A stretch of 64,000 nt of DNA from the NCBI RefSeq assembly GCF_037042905.1, contig NC_087247.1, positions 37,403,420 through 37,467,419 of the forward strand. Reading direction: 5' to 3'. Shown in pieces: positions 12,067 to 24,303 of the stretch. A program made the position numbers and the translations under genes. A model generated the notes under the pieces. It was not told the DNA's origin. It did no database searches and saw only the letters and a list, made by a program, of their open reading frames with translations. The stretch's first letter is position 1; the number at the start of each line of letters is the position of its first letter. The DNA is from Lytechinus pictus. Lineage: Eukaryota; Echinodermata; Echinoidea; Temnopleuroida; Toxopneustidae.

Positions 12067-13547
12067 CTTAGAATTAATTTGTACTGCACATACTGATCAC
12101 AGTTTGATCATTGACGAGAATGCTTTAAAGGTAAATTTATAACCCTTGAATTTTCAAACCCCCCTCTACCTCCGTGGAAAAAAGTATATATTATTTACCA
12201 TTGGCTAAAGCCCTTTGAAGACTTTCAAAGCTACACAATATATGATAAAGTTTTATACAACAGACGAGAGAGTAATATTAAATAGCAAATAAGGGATTAG
12301 GCATTGTTTCAGCAAAAAATTATTGATATATTCATAAATATAACCTTCATATTTCTTGTACCTTACACCATTATTTAATCAAATGAATTTGAATAAAATG
12401 TGAAATAAGCATAATAAAAACTTGGATTTGAATATTTCAAATGAAAAATGATTTAAACCATAGCATTAGCTGCAACTTATCCCTCATTGACCAGAAGCAC
12501 AAATTCATTAAAGGTCAGTTGTAATTGTCAAGTCCTTAATTAAGTGCACTTCATACACAACATCTGACTAAGGGATATGGTTACAATCATTAGTAAAATG
12601 TCTTATCACATGGATACAATATTGCACAACATAACAGTGATCCAAATATGGATCGTTATAATGGATGGTATTGCTATGGATTGTCTGGAATCTAATACCT
12701 TGATTTCAAACACTATCTTCTTATCCTGTCAGTACCAGTATATTTATACTGGCCTTGCTTCCCTTACGATGTATAGCTAACCACTATTAATCAAGTAAAA
12801 AGCCATAGAGTAATGATATGCAGCACCTACTATCAACAGGAGTTGAAGATATGAGTTCATACTTGGTATATCCACAATTTGAATTATATTTTCATGTATT
12901 TACAACTTCTAATTTAATTCTTTCGGAACGTAATATTGATCTAGTGAAACTATTTGGAAACACAGAGGGTTACAAAGAAGAGATAAAAGGAAATCTTGCA
13001 AAATAATTGTGTGTGGGTGCATATTGCATAGAAAGCATAAGGGACATTAATAACAAGCATTGTGCAAGGAGTGCATAATTTAATACTCGATAACAGTTTT
13101 TTGTCATCCAAATTAACAAAAATCATACACACAGGATTAATAATATAATCTGAAGTGAAATAAAAAGAAAATGGAGAATAAGTAAATATAAAGCAAATGA
13201 AAGATGAGGTTTATGTAAAAATGAATCAATAATCTAGTCATAAATAATATCCAATGTGAAGTAAAACTGAAAAATAAGATAAGTAAACTGTTTTTTTCAT
13301 TCCCCCCAAAAAATTGAACCAAGGCTTAACTGTCACCATGAGTGGTTAAAATAACATGAACCCTATTACAATGATGAAATGTATGTTGTTAATTTCTCAT
13401 TTCTACAAATGAAACATTGACATGAATCTCCATATTGCATACTTGTAACAAACCACAATTGACGGTATATATGAACAGAGTCTGAACAATGTACCATAGC
13501 TTTGTATTAAAAAAAAAGGTGAATTGACAAAAATCATTTGTGTTCTC
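12067..13547. other. Intergenic, nothing recognised
   Basis: AT-rich sequence with only short spurious open frames on both strands. No exon, RNA gene or clear repeat was recognised. Confidence 0.5.
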
Positions 13548-13549
13548 TA

Positions 13550-14844
13550 GGGGAAGGCGGGGTAAGTTGAGCATAGGGGCAAGTTGAGCCACCACCCCCA
13601 GGATAAGAATGAATGAGACAGACATTATGGTGGTGTCATGCATTAATGACCCATTACATAACCCTTGACCCCATCACATTGTTTTCAACTTTGAAACAAA
13701 AAGTACTCTTTTTTAGAGGGAAAAATACAAGTTAAAGCCAAAAAAGTAAAAAAGGGTGTGAAATAGATCAGTGCTTTTTACTCATACACGTCTTAAAATA
13801 TAATAAAGAAATAAGAACAATATTGTTAGTCCAGGTATGGATTCTCATTCTTGTCATAGTCTTTTACATGATGGATGCATAAAAAATGTGTGGATGTGAA
13901 AATATCGCATTAAGTTCGAACTGGGGTAATTTGAGCCAGCCAGCATGGGGCAAGTTCAGCCATGGTAATTCTTATGGTAATGTTTAATAAAAACAAAAAA
14001 CAAACCTTAAAAAGCCATTGATATGCAAGCAGAACGGAGCAAATTCACATGACAGTTCTTTTACTTTTAGATGATGTTAGAATTTATAAAGAATTAGCTA
14101 GTGAAAAGACTTTAAATAAAAAATTGACATGCCGGTTCTTCCCGCATACATTTTGTACATAGTTTTTGTGGCTTAACTTACCCCAGAAGGTGGCACAACT
14201 TACCCCACAGATGGGGCAAGTTGAGCCATTTGACAGTTTTTTTTCAAAGGTCACAATGACTTTCAGTGTGGGGGTAGAAAGGTATATATAGGTGAAAAAT
14301 ATTTCCCAAGAATCAAACTTAAAGGGGAATCCAACCCAAATAAAAACTTGTTTTTATAAGGAAAACAAAAATCAAACAAGTTGATAGGTGAAAGTTTGAA
14401 CAATATTGGACAAACAACAAGAAAGTTATGAATTTTTAAGTTGTAAATATTGGTAATCACTATACCCATGGATACTTCAAATTGGCCGCATATGGGATGT
14501 CATAGTGATGTAAGGCAAGGACTACTCTTCCATGTATTCCAATACATATTATGGCTAAAATGTCATTTTTCCCAAAAGTTTTATTTCAAATTATATTTTT
14601 CTTTCACGAGGCCATAAAACAATATACTACCTGGGTTATGTTTAGATTACTTCCCCAGGGGAATGGGTACTTAGGAGAAAACCACAAATTCCTGATAATA
14701 AAGTACATGGCCTATGGGAAAGTTGTCCTTGCCCCTTGTCATAATTTACTTACCCAGTTGCCAATTTGAAATCTACATAGTATTAGTGATCTCAATTCTA
14801 ACATGCAAAATGCAAAAAGTGTCACAACTTACCCCGCCTTCCCC
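13550..14844. mobile_element. TA-flanked element with GGGGCAAGTTGAGCC internal repeats
   Basis: TIRs TA|GGGGAAGGCGGGGTAAGTTG at 13550 and CAACTTACCCCGCCTTCCCC|TA at 14844 match almost perfectly, with TA on both sides as in Tc1/mariner insertions. Variants of GGGGCAAGTTGAGCC recur in both orientations near 13578, 13945, 14190 and 14213. No transposase frame is seen, so it is a non-autonomous derivative. A second repeat appears nested from about 14318. Confidence 0.8.
14318..14565. repeat. Nested AAAGGGGAATCCAACCC repeat
   Basis: The stretch beginning TTAAAGGGGAATCCAACCC resembles the left end and interior of the element at 20048-20642: related first bases, the ACAAGAAAGTTATGA word, a TTGGTAATCACTA-type segment and a following GGATGTCATAGTGATG. 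Its far end was not located, so the right boundary is approximate. Confidence 0.4.
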
Positions 14845-14888
14845 TACTGTATTATCTCTCTGACAGGTGGAAGAGGATACTTTTAATA

Positions 14889-14975
14889 TGGTAATAATAA
14901 TAATAATAACTCGCCTCGAAATAGAATATTTTTAGATAGATGGCGCTATATAAATGCCTTTTATTATTATTTTAT
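14889..14975 (+). mobile_element. SINE 3'-tail fragment
   Basis: A CGCCTCGAAATAGAATATTT segment, TAGATAGATGGCGCTATATA and an ATT-rich tail match the 3' end of the tRNA-derived SINE at 51091-51368. Only the tail is present. Confidence 0.6.
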
Positions 14976-16170
14976 ATCTTTCTAAAATCTTTATTGCTCA
15001 AAGAGACATGCAACTTTTAAGGGGGAAATTGATCCAGATGTTAAGTTGATATCAATAAAAGCAGAAAAGAAGAATAAATTATATTAATTCAGGTTTGGCA
15101 AAAAAAATCCATCAAAGGAAAACATTTGAAGAATAATGAACTAAGATATCACTGCTATAGGTTTTTTTTTATCAATGGTGATTTAAAATAAAAGATTTGG
15201 CATCTAAGTTACAATCCAAAGTGTAACTATCTGACATACATGAAGAGATATAGCATGTCATTATTGATGTATGATTGTCAGAGCACAGTTAAAACTATTT
15301 GGATCTATCGATAACTACCACATTAAATCCACTTTATTAAAAAACAACATATTTATGTAGTTTATAGTGATAGAAACCAACACATCTTCAAGCACCCCCA
15401 TCAACCTATTCCAACTACTGCTGACTTCTGTCACCAGTGCTTGGATTTCTTGACTTTGATCGACATTTAGCATGAACAAAAAAAATGAATGAAAACTATC
15501 TCTTCTTTTACTATAAATGTATTTCAAAAGGTCATAAGACTCGTACAAATAATTGAAAAAGAAGTTGTTTTTAAAATCAAATCTACCTGAATTAGAAATG
15601 ACTATTGCACAGCAATTTTTCATACCAAAGTAAATAAAGAAAAATAGACTGTCATTAAAGGGAAAACATACATGTAATTTATGTGAAAATGTGTGTTTAA
15701 TAACATACTCTAAATGAAGCACATGTACTGGTAGTATTCCGAAGGGAGAAAAGGTCTGTATAATCCCTATGAATACAGGGATAAATAAGAGTGGGGCTAG
15801 CATAAGACAAATACCCAAATGAAAGCAAAAATAAAAGAAAATGTGTTTTTGTTTCATTTAAATAATCATATGATCAAAATAAAGATATCGCACACTTCTG
15901 TGTTTTCTACACCCTGGTCTGATGGATTTGTCAACCTCAATAATCCTGATATTTCATCTCTCCTGGGTGTCAAGTGGCAAATGAAAATAAATGCCACTCT
16001 GAAGTATCCCCTTCACATCTTCCACACCATGAATCAATTCATTTGACATTGGATAAAAGCTTAAACTCATTTGATTGTTGTTAAGAGCAGCATTTTGTCA
16101 GAATCCATGGTAACTAGACTTTGCATAAGTTCAGGTATTCCATGGCTAAACAGAAGTAAAACTACAAATT
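14976..16170 (-). other. Probable 3' UTR and flank of TMEM243
   Basis: AT-rich sequence directly downstream of the TMEM243 stop codon on the minus strand. A minus-strand AATAAA is present at 15338-15333. A 180-codon minus-strand open frame at 15315-15857 has low-complexity Phe/Leu/Ile content and is taken as UTR. The transcript end is inferred. Confidence 0.4.
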
Positions 16171-18424
16171 TCATGATACCTCATGGAAGTAGAGGTTGGC
16201 AGCGACACAGAGAGCAATGACGCAGAAGCTGTTGTAGTAAATCAGCAATCTGAACTTCGGATCCACGTCTCCTTGTCTATACCAGTAAATCTGAAGAAAT
16301 TGTGACAAGAAAAGAGAACATATTTTAGTAAAATACAGCATTCAGCCAGATCTTATTTCTCTTGAGAACAAATGATGGATAATGGTACGTGACGAAATGT
16401 TAAATGCTACATCCATATCATTCACATTAAAGTCAAACAAGAGAGCTTTTAACAGGCTTAAGAATTATTGCTTCAAAAAGAAATTGAATCACAGCCTACT
16501 CCATGTACTTACCAGCAGTATATTTCCAATGTAAACGAAGATTATACAGATAGAAAAGAAGATGTTGACTGGCAATGGAGGCCATGAAGGGAAGACTAAT
16601 GCACTGATGAAAGTAACCTATAAAGGTAAAAAATTACAGAAAAATATTAACATAATTTTGATTAATATGATTTTTTGATTAAGTCTTTTTAGTAAAGGGT
16701 TTGTCTCAAGAGTAGTTTAAAGTACACTGTTTCACAGCAAGACCTTACCTAACAAATCATTCATCATAAAAAGTAGAATTATCACACAATACTCACAAAG
16801 TCAAACAACTATAAACTTAAAATAACACATCATATGAAAACAAATATTTATGAACATTTTCTGAGAAAAAAACCCAAAAGCTTAAAATTAGTAAACATAT
16901 CATGATCACCACTTCAGAGGTCCATCTGATGTGTTAAGAATTTTTTTTTACCACAATCATAAAAAAGGTAACCATTTTGGGGGGTTAGATTTTCGCTTGC
17001 GAGGCTGCAAGCAACTACACTTTAAAAAACTACGGTCTGATAAAGCTTGCCACCTAGCAAGGGATAGGTTAATAAAAAAAGTTTCATGATTTTCATGACT
17101 GTGAAAAAAGGAATGTTTTTTTTTATATCATGAACCAAGCTTTTTAATGATATGATACTACTCATCAACTCGATTCACAGAATACACTCATACGGATTGT
17201 TCAATACATGCCTTTTCACTTTTGATTACATGATGCTTATTAAAACGCCATTTAATTGTAAAAGCTTAAACATATTACCAAGAATCACGACCATGTGACA
17301 ATCAATAGAAATATGACATGAAAATTGAAATGAGTTTTCCAATTAATTTTGGTCTCATGGCAATGCTGATGAATTACTAGAACAAAAACGGAGATATAAA
17401 AGGGGTTACCTTGTATAATTTAAACCTTCTTACCGTAACTATGACAACCAAGACAACACCAACTATAAGGTTCACCACCCGCTCCTGAAAAAAAAAAGTT
17501 ATGCACATATAGTAAATCAGATTTATATCAGATAATATCAGACTATTTATCATATAACACATAGCTTCAACATCTATTGATACAGTGGTCATCTGATCTA
17601 CTCTGATTGTGTCATGTTGAATAATATTGTGAATTATAATTTTGCCTCTCTCAAATGAACTATGACCCACAGCTCAATTCTCTGTACAGTACATTCTTGT
17701 TCAGTGAAATTTTTTTTTAGCTAATTCAATCAAATTAGACAGGTTTTGATTTTATGACAACCTTCATAAAGGAAATGACTACCAGTACCATGTGCAATGC
17801 ATGTTTATCTACCTGGTGAAATTTAAAAGAACATTAGCTTTGAATTTAACTCTCAGCCAATGAATTAAAGTACTAGTATGGTGTTGCTTCTGGCATCCAT
17901 GTTCAGGTGAGAACACAAATCACTCGGGCTAGTAAACTGAGCAATAACATAAAGAGTTTATTAAGATAATTGATAGCCATCATATTAATGATAGCTTGAA
18001 ATTCCCCACTATCAGGCAGTCAGGTATTGTGGCTGGTGTTGGAGCTCCTGCAACAAATTAACTGCTAAAATCCAATGGTCTACCTGTACGAAAAACTGGG
18101 CCCGGAGTAAGCACTAATATTGTACCCCTTCCAACCTTTGATACCTATATTATGGCTTGTTTAAATTAAATGCTCATGATTTCTACATTTCAAATTTGTT
18201 TCTTTGGGTTTTTTTCTCTTTGTCATTTTTTCTTAAATTTTCTCCTTTTTGTATCCCCTACATATGGTGCTTGGGGCATATACCCCATGCCCCTAGATAC
18301 GCCCCTGATTAAATCTATACTTTGTGATTAACAAGGTAGTAACCCTCGATCTGGAAGTCGATCTTACCCATGTCTGAGTTTCCCCAAAGAGAGGAGTTTG
18401 AATGTCTGTATTGTAGGCACTCAT
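16171..18424 (-). CDS. TMEM243: TMEM243-like small membrane protein
   Basis: Four exons, read from high to low coordinate: 18424-18368, 17484-17434, 16617-16513 and 16290-16171, all phase 0 with GT/AG sites; TGA is at 16173-16171. The product is 110 aa, against about 118 in human. Conserved words as I recall the vertebrate protein: PLFGET in exon 1, VNLIVG in exon 2, LVFPxxPPxPxNIFF in exon 3, and IYWYRQGDVDPKF plus ANLYFH in exon 4. Hydrophobic segments in exons 2-4 fit a small multi-pass membrane protein. Its biochemical role is not established. The ATG at 18424-18422 is the only one near the PLFGET exon and gives an N terminus shorter than human. Any 5' UTR exon was not found. Confidence 0.9.
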
Positions 18425-19559
18425 CTCGGCTATCCACAAATTCACTTGTCTCAATTCATAGCAGATTCAAAAGTCCAACTTCTTGGTAGATGATATGAGA
18501 CCTTCACATCAGACATGTAGATTCTGCACTGGATGAGATAAACAAATAATCTACAGTCAGTTATCCGCCATGGTTTACAATCTAATTCAAAATCAAAATT
18601 TTATTGTTCAAATGATATATGAAATAGAAACACTCCAAAAGTTCTTTTTGTCCTACTGATCATGGGCCCGGCAGCCACTGTACAGCGCCATATTGATGTA
18701 GCTCTATCCCTTGAATCGTAAAACCCTAAACAGGGTATCAGCAACTCCCATCTTTAATCATCTTTTGGTCTGATGTGGCCGGGTTTGAACAGTCTTTTAT
18801 CCTATGTTGCAGAAAGTCTGTCATTGAACTCTTTCTTTCAAGTTGAGCCTTGGTAAATTTTGGTCTCAGAAGAAGGACAAGTTTATCCTGTTGTCATATT
18901 CAATTGTCCACATGGTCTATCACCAAATCAATCTAGGGGGCATTGAGACCTCAATAATGTGGACAAAAGCTCTCAGAGTAGGATTTCAGATTTCCAAGCA
19001 CCATTTAAAAAAATCAACAGATATTCTATCAAAATTTTTACCTTAGACATAATTTGTGATATCTAAACTGTAATAACTAATTACTAATTTCACAAAAAAA
19101 AAATGTAAAGAAAAAAATATCACTAGAAGAATTTACCCTGCTGACAAGCCTTGCCATCATCATCGTGTGCATTTGTTTGTTACCATGGGTGTTAACTTTC
19201 TACAAATGCACCATCCGGTATATGCGTTTATGTGCTACTGTCGCCTACGGCTAGTATGAGGTCATACTGTGTTGAGTACCAATGAGGAGTAGGAGCGCAC
19301 ACCATGCACTTCCAGTGGCACAACAGTCATGATAGTCAACACAGCACAATGACTTTAAGTGATTATTGCTGATCTGTGGACAACTAGAGGCACATCAGTT
19401 TGTATGACTTTATGCTAACTTCTAAGGTATGGTTTCCTAGGATGAAATAAATCCCCAGACAAGATGCTATTCCTCGGGACAGCCCATTGCACTTGTCTTT
19501 AATTATGTTGTTAGGCCTATTGTTGGACTATTCTGGATCTGGAGCTGGGCTGCGCGCTG
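18425..19559. other. TMEM243 upstream region
   Basis: This should hold the TMEM243 5' UTR and promoter, but neither was recognised. GCCCCTAGATACGCCCCTGATT near 18290, inside intron 1, looks like the end of a hAT-like element. The stretch 18640-18800 is moderately GC-rich, with no coding sense found. Confidence 0.35.
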
Positions 19560-20047
19560 AACCATTTAGGTACCGTACCGGGGGGGGGGGGGGGGTGGCA
19601 GTCAAATGTATTGCTGTACATATGCGTGTTCAAATTATTTCCAAACTTACCCTAAACGAGTTTTTCTCTGTGTACAAAATAGCCCCCTGAACAAGTTTTC
19701 AGTGGGCTTCATTTACACATTTTGGCCCCTAAACAAGTTGTTGCCAGAATATGATCCCTAAACAAGTTTTCCTGTTTCCTAGGGTCGTTGCTTACAATGG
19801 GGAAGAGCCCAAACGCCTTTCAGAAACGAGGAGGAAAAACATACCTCAAACACGTTTGGCTAGTCTCACCCATGGGTGTATTACTGCCGCCGTGAACAGG
19901 AAAATTGAAGGCACGGCGCATGCAAAATTGCAACAAACTCCCACAAATTTAATAAGAGGATTTACAGAATCAAGTCCTACGAAAATTACCGAACGATGTG
20001 AAGTCAATTCCTCCTAATATGATGAATATCCCTCATATAGCGTCATT

Positions 20048-20642
20048 TAAAGGGGAATGAAACCTTTGGAACAAGTAGGCTTGTGTCAAAACAGAAAAAT
20101 CAAAGAATAAAAACAAAGAAAGTTTGAGAAAAATCGGACAAGTATTGAGAAAGTTATGAGCATTTGAATATTGCAATCACTAATGCCATGGAGATCCTCC
20201 TATTGGCAATGCGACAAGGATGTGTGATGTCACATGTGAACAACTTTCCCTTTGATGGACTATAAAATACCCCCAAAATTTATCTGTTTGGTTTTTCTTA
20301 TGGTGATACAAACTCTTTATCCATGATGTATTCTTTGAAAATCTGTATTGCATGCCCTCCTATAGAAAGAATACATGATCTACTGATAGATATGATAAAA
20401 AGAGGCAGTTTAAGTGAAATATATATACTAAAGTAATGGGGAGAGTTGTTCACAAGTGACATCACACATCTTTGTCGCATTGCCAATGTGAGGATCTCCA
20501 TAGCATTAGTGATCGCAATATTCAAATGCTCATAACTTTCTCATTATTTGTCCGATTTTTCTCAAAATTTTGTTGATCTGTTTCTTTGATTTTTCTGTTT
20601 TCACACAAATTATCTTGTTCCAAAGGTTTCATTCTCCCTTAA
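20048..20642. mobile_element. Long-TIR element, about 595 bp
   Basis: Arms of about 190 bp, left from TTAAAGGGGAATGAAACC and right ending GGTTTCATTCTCCCTTAA, are inverted copies. They share GGAACAAG, AAGTTATGAGCATTTGAATA and TGATGTCACA-type blocks. The central 210 bp is AT-rich and unique. No coding capacity. Confidence 0.75.
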
Positions 20643-21632
20643 GCGTTGACTTTTCTCTTTGACAAAATACGGAGCGAGCTTGGGATTTCCCAAATTTTTA
20701 GTCTGAGCTAAAGAGGGCCCGCGATTTATCTTCATATCAAAGACACTACAAGGGAAAGACTAGGCACAAAAACTATCTTACACGTAAATCGATGCACAGC
20801 GTTACGCTAAGTCGGCAAAGTGTTCAATCTTTTTACTGTAAAGATTTTGGTGGAACCTTAATTGATATACAAACAGTAGCACTTGCGGGGCTTCGTTCAA
20901 GGTACGTAGAATTTTCTATATTTTTTGTTTAATTTGTCATCGCTTTGAATATTTTCCAAAAAGTATTATCGTCAGCAAAAATAATATAAAAAGTATGTTT
21001 TTTAAGTTATTGCATTATTGGTGTCTCTATTTCATCAAACAATCATTGGAATTGTGCATACAATGAATCAAGAATCTAGTTTAAAAAACACCGACAAGCT
21101 GAATTAAGGTTGTGAATTCTCGCTATCCCAAATAGCGATTTTGCCGAGATCCGGGAAAATCCCTGTAACGCGTATTGCATTATGGGATAGCTTTTCGGTA
21201 TTACAACTTCCTGTTCTGAAGTCCAATGCACTGTTTTGCCATTCAGATCAACAGTGCCGTCATGCACAACAACACAACGTCGTGGAAGAGACACGCGAAG
21301 CCATTTTCCAGGCCGAGGTAAGCGATTTTGCTCTTTTTTATGTCCTTTTTATATTAAAAAATATGTTAAAATTGAAAATGGAACGCTTTTCACCAGAAAA
21401 AGCCCTGGTGAGTAGCGGAACGAGTTTCGGCTATTATTCGCGTTATGAAGCAATGTTAACCGACAACTCTAAAATCCATTACGTAAACACGTTGGTGGTG
21501 CGAGATTAGTATAGTATGTATAATAACCTCGCAATATGTGTGAGTGGGCTAGTCTTAAAAAAAAAAAGCTTTCGAAAAAAACAACCATGTACCGTAGATC
21601 TAGACCTACCTAAATACATTTGACCGGTATCA

Positions 21633-21770
21633 GGACAACTACCCCCTGGACAATCACCCCCCGGACAACTACGCCCCGGACAATTACCCCCCCCCCCCCC
21701 CGAGGACAATTACCCCCCGGACAATTACCCCCGAACAATTACCCCCCGGACAACTACCCCCTAGACAAAG
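21633..21770 (+). repeat. 15-bp minisatellite, GGACAATTACCCCCC type
   Basis: About eight degenerate copies of GGACAAYTACCCCCC in tandem, one with an expanded C run. It is the reverse complement of the larger array at 23951-24303. Confidence 0.9.
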
Positions 21771-21779
21771 GGGTGCACA

Positions 21780-23940
21780 GAGTCATACGTCGGCCGTACG
21801 TTTGACGTAAGAAGTACTCAAGGCATTCTCGAGTATCTTGGAATCAAACGTACGCCGTAAGAAAGCTGTAAAATTGAGCTCCATCCATAGGCGGATCCAG
21901 GGGGGGCCGAGGGGCCCGGCCCCCCCCCCTATCGGCAGAGCAAAAAAATTAAGAAAAAAAGGGGGAAAGAAAGAAAAAAAGAAAAAATAAGAGGAGGGAG
22001 ACGAGTGCAAAAAAAAAAAGGTCAGGGGATGACTTGGAAAATGATTAAAAAATATATTTCATGTCACTATATTAATTTTTTCGCTCGCGCTTCGCGCTCG
22101 CATAGCCTGTTCGATGAGATACACATCTTGCTAAATAGGCTGATATGTAGCTTAAAATGTCAAGTTTTGAAGTCGATATTACAAAGCATATTTCAGCTCG
22201 GACATTATTCATAATTTTGTTTGATTTACAAACTGATTTTTAAGTGCTCTGTTTAATGTCTGTTTTATGGTGTGAATATAACTTGCAGCTTGCGCTATGC
22301 GCTCACATTATTTGATTTGCCAAATTATATAACAAACTACTTAAAACCCCCCTTTTATGACAGTTTACCAAAAATTTCGTCTCACGATTTGCGCTCGCAT
22401 TTTTGTTAAAAATATATCAACTCACAAATCCTATTCATGATTACAAAAGTGCTTAAAATATCCAGTTTTCAGGCCTCAGTGTCAACACATTTTACTCACT
22501 CATTTAGGCTTATTACATTAATAAATATGATAATAAAATTTTCATGAATTCTTAATGACTAAATTGTCCCTTTTCAGAAAAGAATATCGACAATATCACA
22601 GTTTCATATCGCGCTCAGGAAGAGGAATAAGAAAGTTGTCCTTAGACCTAGAATGTCAAGGTCCTAGGTCAAAATAATAATGAAGATATCAGCTCGCGCT
22701 TCACACTCGCATCATTTATTAAGTGCTTTCCACATCCACTTCACAATTACCATACACAATGCTTTAGATAGTGCTCAAATTCACCATTTTCATATCGGAA
22801 TATCAAGTATTTTCCACTCGCGCTTCGCACCCGCATTGCTTTTTCAATGAGATTAATATCTTGCTGAATATAGGCTGATATGGAGCTTATAATATCAAGT
22901 TTCGAAGTCAATATACAAAACATATTTCATCTCGGATATCGAGCTTTCATTATTTTTAAATTTACAAATTGATTTTTCAAGTGCTCTGTAAAATGTCAGT
23001 TTTATGGTCTAAATATTAATATTTTCAGCTCACGGTGCTCGGTCGCATTATTTGATTTGCATAGGCCTACTTCTTTATAAATTCTTACAAACCGTCCTTA
23101 AAATGCACCTTAAACGAATTGTATACTATCATGATTGCCAATTTGTATAGAAAAACACTGTATTTGATTATGTCATATTGTTTACTATTTCATAAATTTG
23201 GTACTTAATTACCTACTTTAATGTTTCATTACTTTCACCCAAGAATAATACACACAAAAACACCTTGTAATTTACAAGGTGTTCTTGTGTGTATTATCTT
23301 TGCATAAAGTTTTTTAGCTTACTGTATTAAGTTATAAAGCCACATCTTAATCTGGAATGTGCACCAATTGTTTCATAATTCTTAGCTTCTTGTTAGTTGA
23401 ACTGTTTTAAAATAACAGATTTATAGGTCTAATTGACAGTGTTAGTGTTGATACTGATAGTTGCATTATCGACTTTCAATATTTCTACCTATAAAGGTGT
23501 CTTTTTTACGTTTTTTATCTATTTGCCTGATTTCTTACCTGAAATTAAACCCAAATAAATATTTTAAAAAATCAGATCAATTGGAATCAGAGATATTCAG
23601 CATTTGTGATTATTATGACTAATCGTGTTCAATTGTTCTATGAAAACTTAGAATGAGGGCCAGTTTACAAATTTTCTGATGTATATATGCATAGCCAAAC
23701 GGGAGGTTTCGGGTGCAAGCCCCCCCCCCCCATTTTTCATGATGCAGAAGGCGCCGCTAAACAAAAACAAAAAAGGAAAAAAGAAGAAAGTGAGAGAACA
23801 GGAGAAAGAGCAATATAAAAGAGAAAGAAAAAGTTATTAACGTAAGATAAAGAGAAAATATTTCGGAAACCTGTGCCACCGACCAAAACTTACAATGGGT
23901 CCCGCTTAATTCTAACATTGATGCTGGAGAGAAGGGGGGA
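21780..23940. mobile_element. Transposon-derived segment with GCTTCGCGCTCGC repeats
   Basis: It opens with a palindromic CGGCCGTACGTTTGAC/GAATCAAACGTACGCC stretch and an AGGCGGATCCAGGGGGG-type end near 21890. Degenerate units follow, with TCGCTCGCGCTTCGCGCTCGCAT (about 22080) and relatives near 22270, 22390, 22690, 22815 and 23030. A polymorphic-looking C run lies near 23720. No credible protein is seen; the two minisatellites bracket the segment. Confidence 0.5.
23242..23301. repeat. Inverted repeat with AATTACAAGGTGTT core
   Basis: AATAATACACACAAAAACACCTTGTAA and TTACAAGGTGTTCTTGTGTGTATT form a nearly perfect hairpin with arms of about 27 bp and almost no loop. It may be a very small foldback element. 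Confidence 0.75.
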
Positions 23941-23950
23941 TTTTTTGAAG

Positions 23951-24303
23951 GTAATTGTCTGGGGGGTAATTGTCCGGGGGGTAGTTGTCCGGGGGGAAGT
24001 TGTCCGGGGGGGTAGTTGTCCGGGGGGTAATTGTCCGGGGGGTAATTGTCCAGGGGGGGGGTAAATGTCCGGGGGGTAATATTCCGGGGGGTAATTGTCC
24101 GGGGGGTAGTTATCCGGGGGGTAGTTGTCCGGGGGTTAGTTATCCGGGGGGGTAGTTGTCCGGGGGGTAGTTGTCCGGTGGGGTAGTTGTCCGGGGGGTA
24201 GTTGTCCAGGGGTAGTTGTCCGGGGGGGGGGGGGTAATTGTCCGGGGGGTAGTTGTCCGGGGGGTAGTTGTCCGGGGGGTGATTGTCCAGGGGGTAGTTG
24301 TCC
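23951..24303 (-). repeat. 15-bp minisatellite, GGGGGGTARTTGTCC type
   Basis: About 23 tandem copies of GGGGGGTARTTGTCC with variable G-run length. The outer flanks of this array and of the one at 21633-21770 also pair (CATTTGACC versus GGGTCAAATGG), so the two arrays form one interrupted inverted repeat. Confidence 0.9.

Noticed and set aside
15315-15857. 180-codon minus-strand open frame after TMEM243
   Set aside because: Phe/Ile/Leu-rich AT sequence with no recognisable domain; better explained as TMEM243 3' UTR.
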